Positions 23,979 through 24,863 of a stretch of DNA of 24,863 nucleotides are shown piece by piece. This stretch comes from an uncultured Collinsella sp. (lineage in GTDB: Bacteria; Actinomycetota; Coriobacteriia; Coriobacteriales; Coriobacteriaceae), in NCBI GenBank assembly GCA_900550815.1, contig URTW01000004.1, positions 1-24,863 of the forward strand. The letters are read 5' to 3'. The notes beneath the pieces are model-generated. The model ran no database searches, was not told the origin of the DNA, and saw only the letters and a program-made list of their open reading frames with translations. Position 1 is the first letter of the stretch; each line of letters starts with the position of its first letter. The position numbers and the translations under genes are program-made.

Positions 23979-24005
23979 GTGACAAAGGGACAGTCCCTTT
24001 GTCAC
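23979..24005. repeat. Palindromic repeat GTGACAAAGGGAC...GTCCCTTTGTCAC, copy 2
   Basis: A 27-base palindrome that is perfect except for the central base. It is nearly identical to 17682-17706. It lies between the ATPase promoter region and the gatB terminator. Confidence 0.8.
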
Positions 24006-24011
24006 CCGCAC

Positions 24012-24038
24012 AAAAATGGACGCGCCAACGGCGCGCCC
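24012..24038 (-). terminator. Rho-independent terminator of the gatB transcript
   Basis: On the minus strand GGGCGCGCC pairs with GGCGCGTCC (one wobble) across a GTT loop, followed by ATTTTTG. It lies beyond structured element copy 2, so a gatB transcript would carry that element in its 3' UTR. Confidence 0.85.
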
Positions 24039-24089
24039 ATTCACTCTATTCCATTCAGCCCGCCTGACCCGAACGGCCGAGTCGTTGCA

Positions 24090-24230
24090 GAACCCGGGAG
24101 CCCCGGCAGGGCGGGTGCTTGCTCAAAATGAGTTCCGCACGCAAAGAAGGCCACTTAATGTGGCCTTCGTCTTGCGCAGGACTGTTCGAAATTTTGAGGA
24201 AGCACCCGCCCTGCCGGGGCTCCCGGGTTC
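24090..24230 (-). repeat. Structured inverted-repeat element, copy 2 (candidate 3'-UTR RNA)
   Basis: A 31-bp perfect inverted repeat (24090-24120 with 24200-24230) contains GGGAGCCCCGG at its base. Read on the minus strand the core has TCAAAAT pairing with ATTTTGA, then TCGAACAGTCCTG, a perfect 9-bp hairpin with loop ATTAA (24146-24168), and GTGCGGAACTC. The core words and loop match the element at 2423-2556. It starts four bases after the gatB stop codon and ends about 50 bases before the gatB terminator. Confidence 0.8.
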
Positions 24231-24234
24231 CCGT

Positions 24235-24863
24235 TTACGAGAGCGACGTTCTCAGCAACTCGTTGAAGAGCTTCGGGTTGCCCTTGCCGCGGCTCGCCTT
24301 CATGCACTGGCCCACCAAAAAGCCGATGACCTTCTGGTTGCCGTCACGATACTGCTGCGCCTGATCGGCACAGTTTGCCAGCACCTCGTCCACGATCGGC
24401 TGCAGCGCGCCAGCGTCGCTCACCTGACGCATGCCGCGCTCGTCGACGATCTTGTTGGGGTCGTCGCCGGTCTGGGCCATGGCCTCAAAGACCTCGTGCG
24501 CCTGGTTGGAGCTGATGGCATCGGTCGCCAGCAGCTTAGCAAGGGCTGCCACCTGAGCCGGTGCAATACCGGACTCTGTCAGTGAGACACCCGCACCCTT
24601 AAGGTAGGCAATCATCTCGTTCACCAGCAGGTTTGCGACCGTCTGGGCCTCCTTGCCAGCCATACCGGCAGCGGCAGCCTCAAAGAACTCGGCAAACTCG
24701 GGGTCGCCGGCGATCTGCTCGGCATCGGCAGCCTTAATGCCAAAGTCGGCCTCAAAACGAGCGCGCTTGGCATCGGGCAGCTCGGGAATCTCGCCACGGC
24801 AGCGGTCGATGAATTCGTCGTCCAGATCGAACGGCGCCAGATCGGGATCAGGGAACAGGCGAT
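24235..24863 (-). CDS. gatB: Aspartyl/glutamyl-tRNA amidotransferase subunit B, C-terminal part (runs off the window)
   Basis: About 209 codons remain. The first visible residues, RLFPDPDLAPFDLDDEFI, match the end of the GatB catalytic cradle (the YRYFPEPDL segment). The rest is the helical and YqeY-like tail domain that holds tRNA: SGIAPAQVAALAKLL, DDPNKIVDERGM, QVSDAGALQPIVDEVLA and the closing QKVIGFLVGQCMKASRGKGN. GatCAB turns misacylated Glu-tRNA(Gln) or Asp-tRNA(Asn) into the correct amide form. The stop codon is TAA at 24235-24237, five bases from structured element 2. Confidence 0.95.
   Translation of the reverse strand, partial: RLFPDPDLAPFDLDDEFIDRCRGEIPELPDAKRARFEADFGIKAADAEQIAGDPEFAEFFEAAAAGMAGKEAQTVANLLVNEMIAYLKGAGVSLTESGIAPAQVAALAKLLATDAISSNQAHEVFEAMAQTGDDPNKIVDERGMRQVSDAGALQPIVDEVLANCADQAQQYRDGNQKVIGFLVGQCMKASRGKGNPKLFNELLRTSLS

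Overview
The window looks like a chromosomal segment of a high-GC Coriobacteriia gut bacterium, most likely Collinsella (inference). The basis is the actinobacterial order rplM-rpsI-glmM, a GC-rich tmRNA with a tag ending in ALAA, a DUF6110/P-type ATPase pair and intergenic palindromes of the kind found in Collinsella. No database search was possible. Family names come from reading the translated sequence.

Layout. Positions 1-932 hold the 5' end of recN (minus strand), the 3' end of an argR reading frame (minus strand) and the corrinoid-binding C-terminus of a methionine synthase (plus strand). The last two meet head to head near 285-300 and each lacks its N-terminal part, so this is either a rearrangement or an assembly joint. 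Positions 1041-2405 are a PFL/UPF0210 (DUF711-like) gene broken by one in-frame amber codon. It is followed by a 134-base structured inverted-repeat element, a SAM methyltransferase gene and yhbY. Positions 4138-7137 encode a 999-residue P-loop/BTAD regulator. Positions 7586-11457 are a minus-strand core block: rplM-rpsI, glmM, a stand-alone glucose-type IIA PTS protein and nagB. It joins ribosome synthesis with amino-sugar synthesis (GlmM) and breakdown (NagB).

A patatin-like phospholipase gene follows. Next comes a repeat-rich gap (12.6-13.04 kb) with a 62-bp tandem repeat and two copies of a 52-bp repeat that carries the T-arm sequence of the neighbouring tmRNA gene. ssrA itself is at 13086-13449 (minus strand). 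After a small unknown plus-strand gene there is a PIN-domain toxin/antitoxin pair, then a metal P-type ATPase with its DUF6110 partner under a promoter that overlaps a DtxR-like site. A heterodimeric ABC exporter-fold pair follows, divergent from an AraC-family regulator, an arrangement like the ybt siderophore transport locus. The window ends with an AAA/DUF4143 ATPase behind a 73-bp palindrome and the 3' end of gatB.

The strongest candidate for something undescribed is the pair of structured elements at 2423-2556 and 24090-24230. They share unpaired core sequences and an identical five-base apical loop, while their stems differ in sequence yet pair perfectly. Both lie just after a stop codon, in the same orientation relative to the upstream gene. 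This is the pattern of a conserved 3'-UTR RNA or of a MITE-like structured element.
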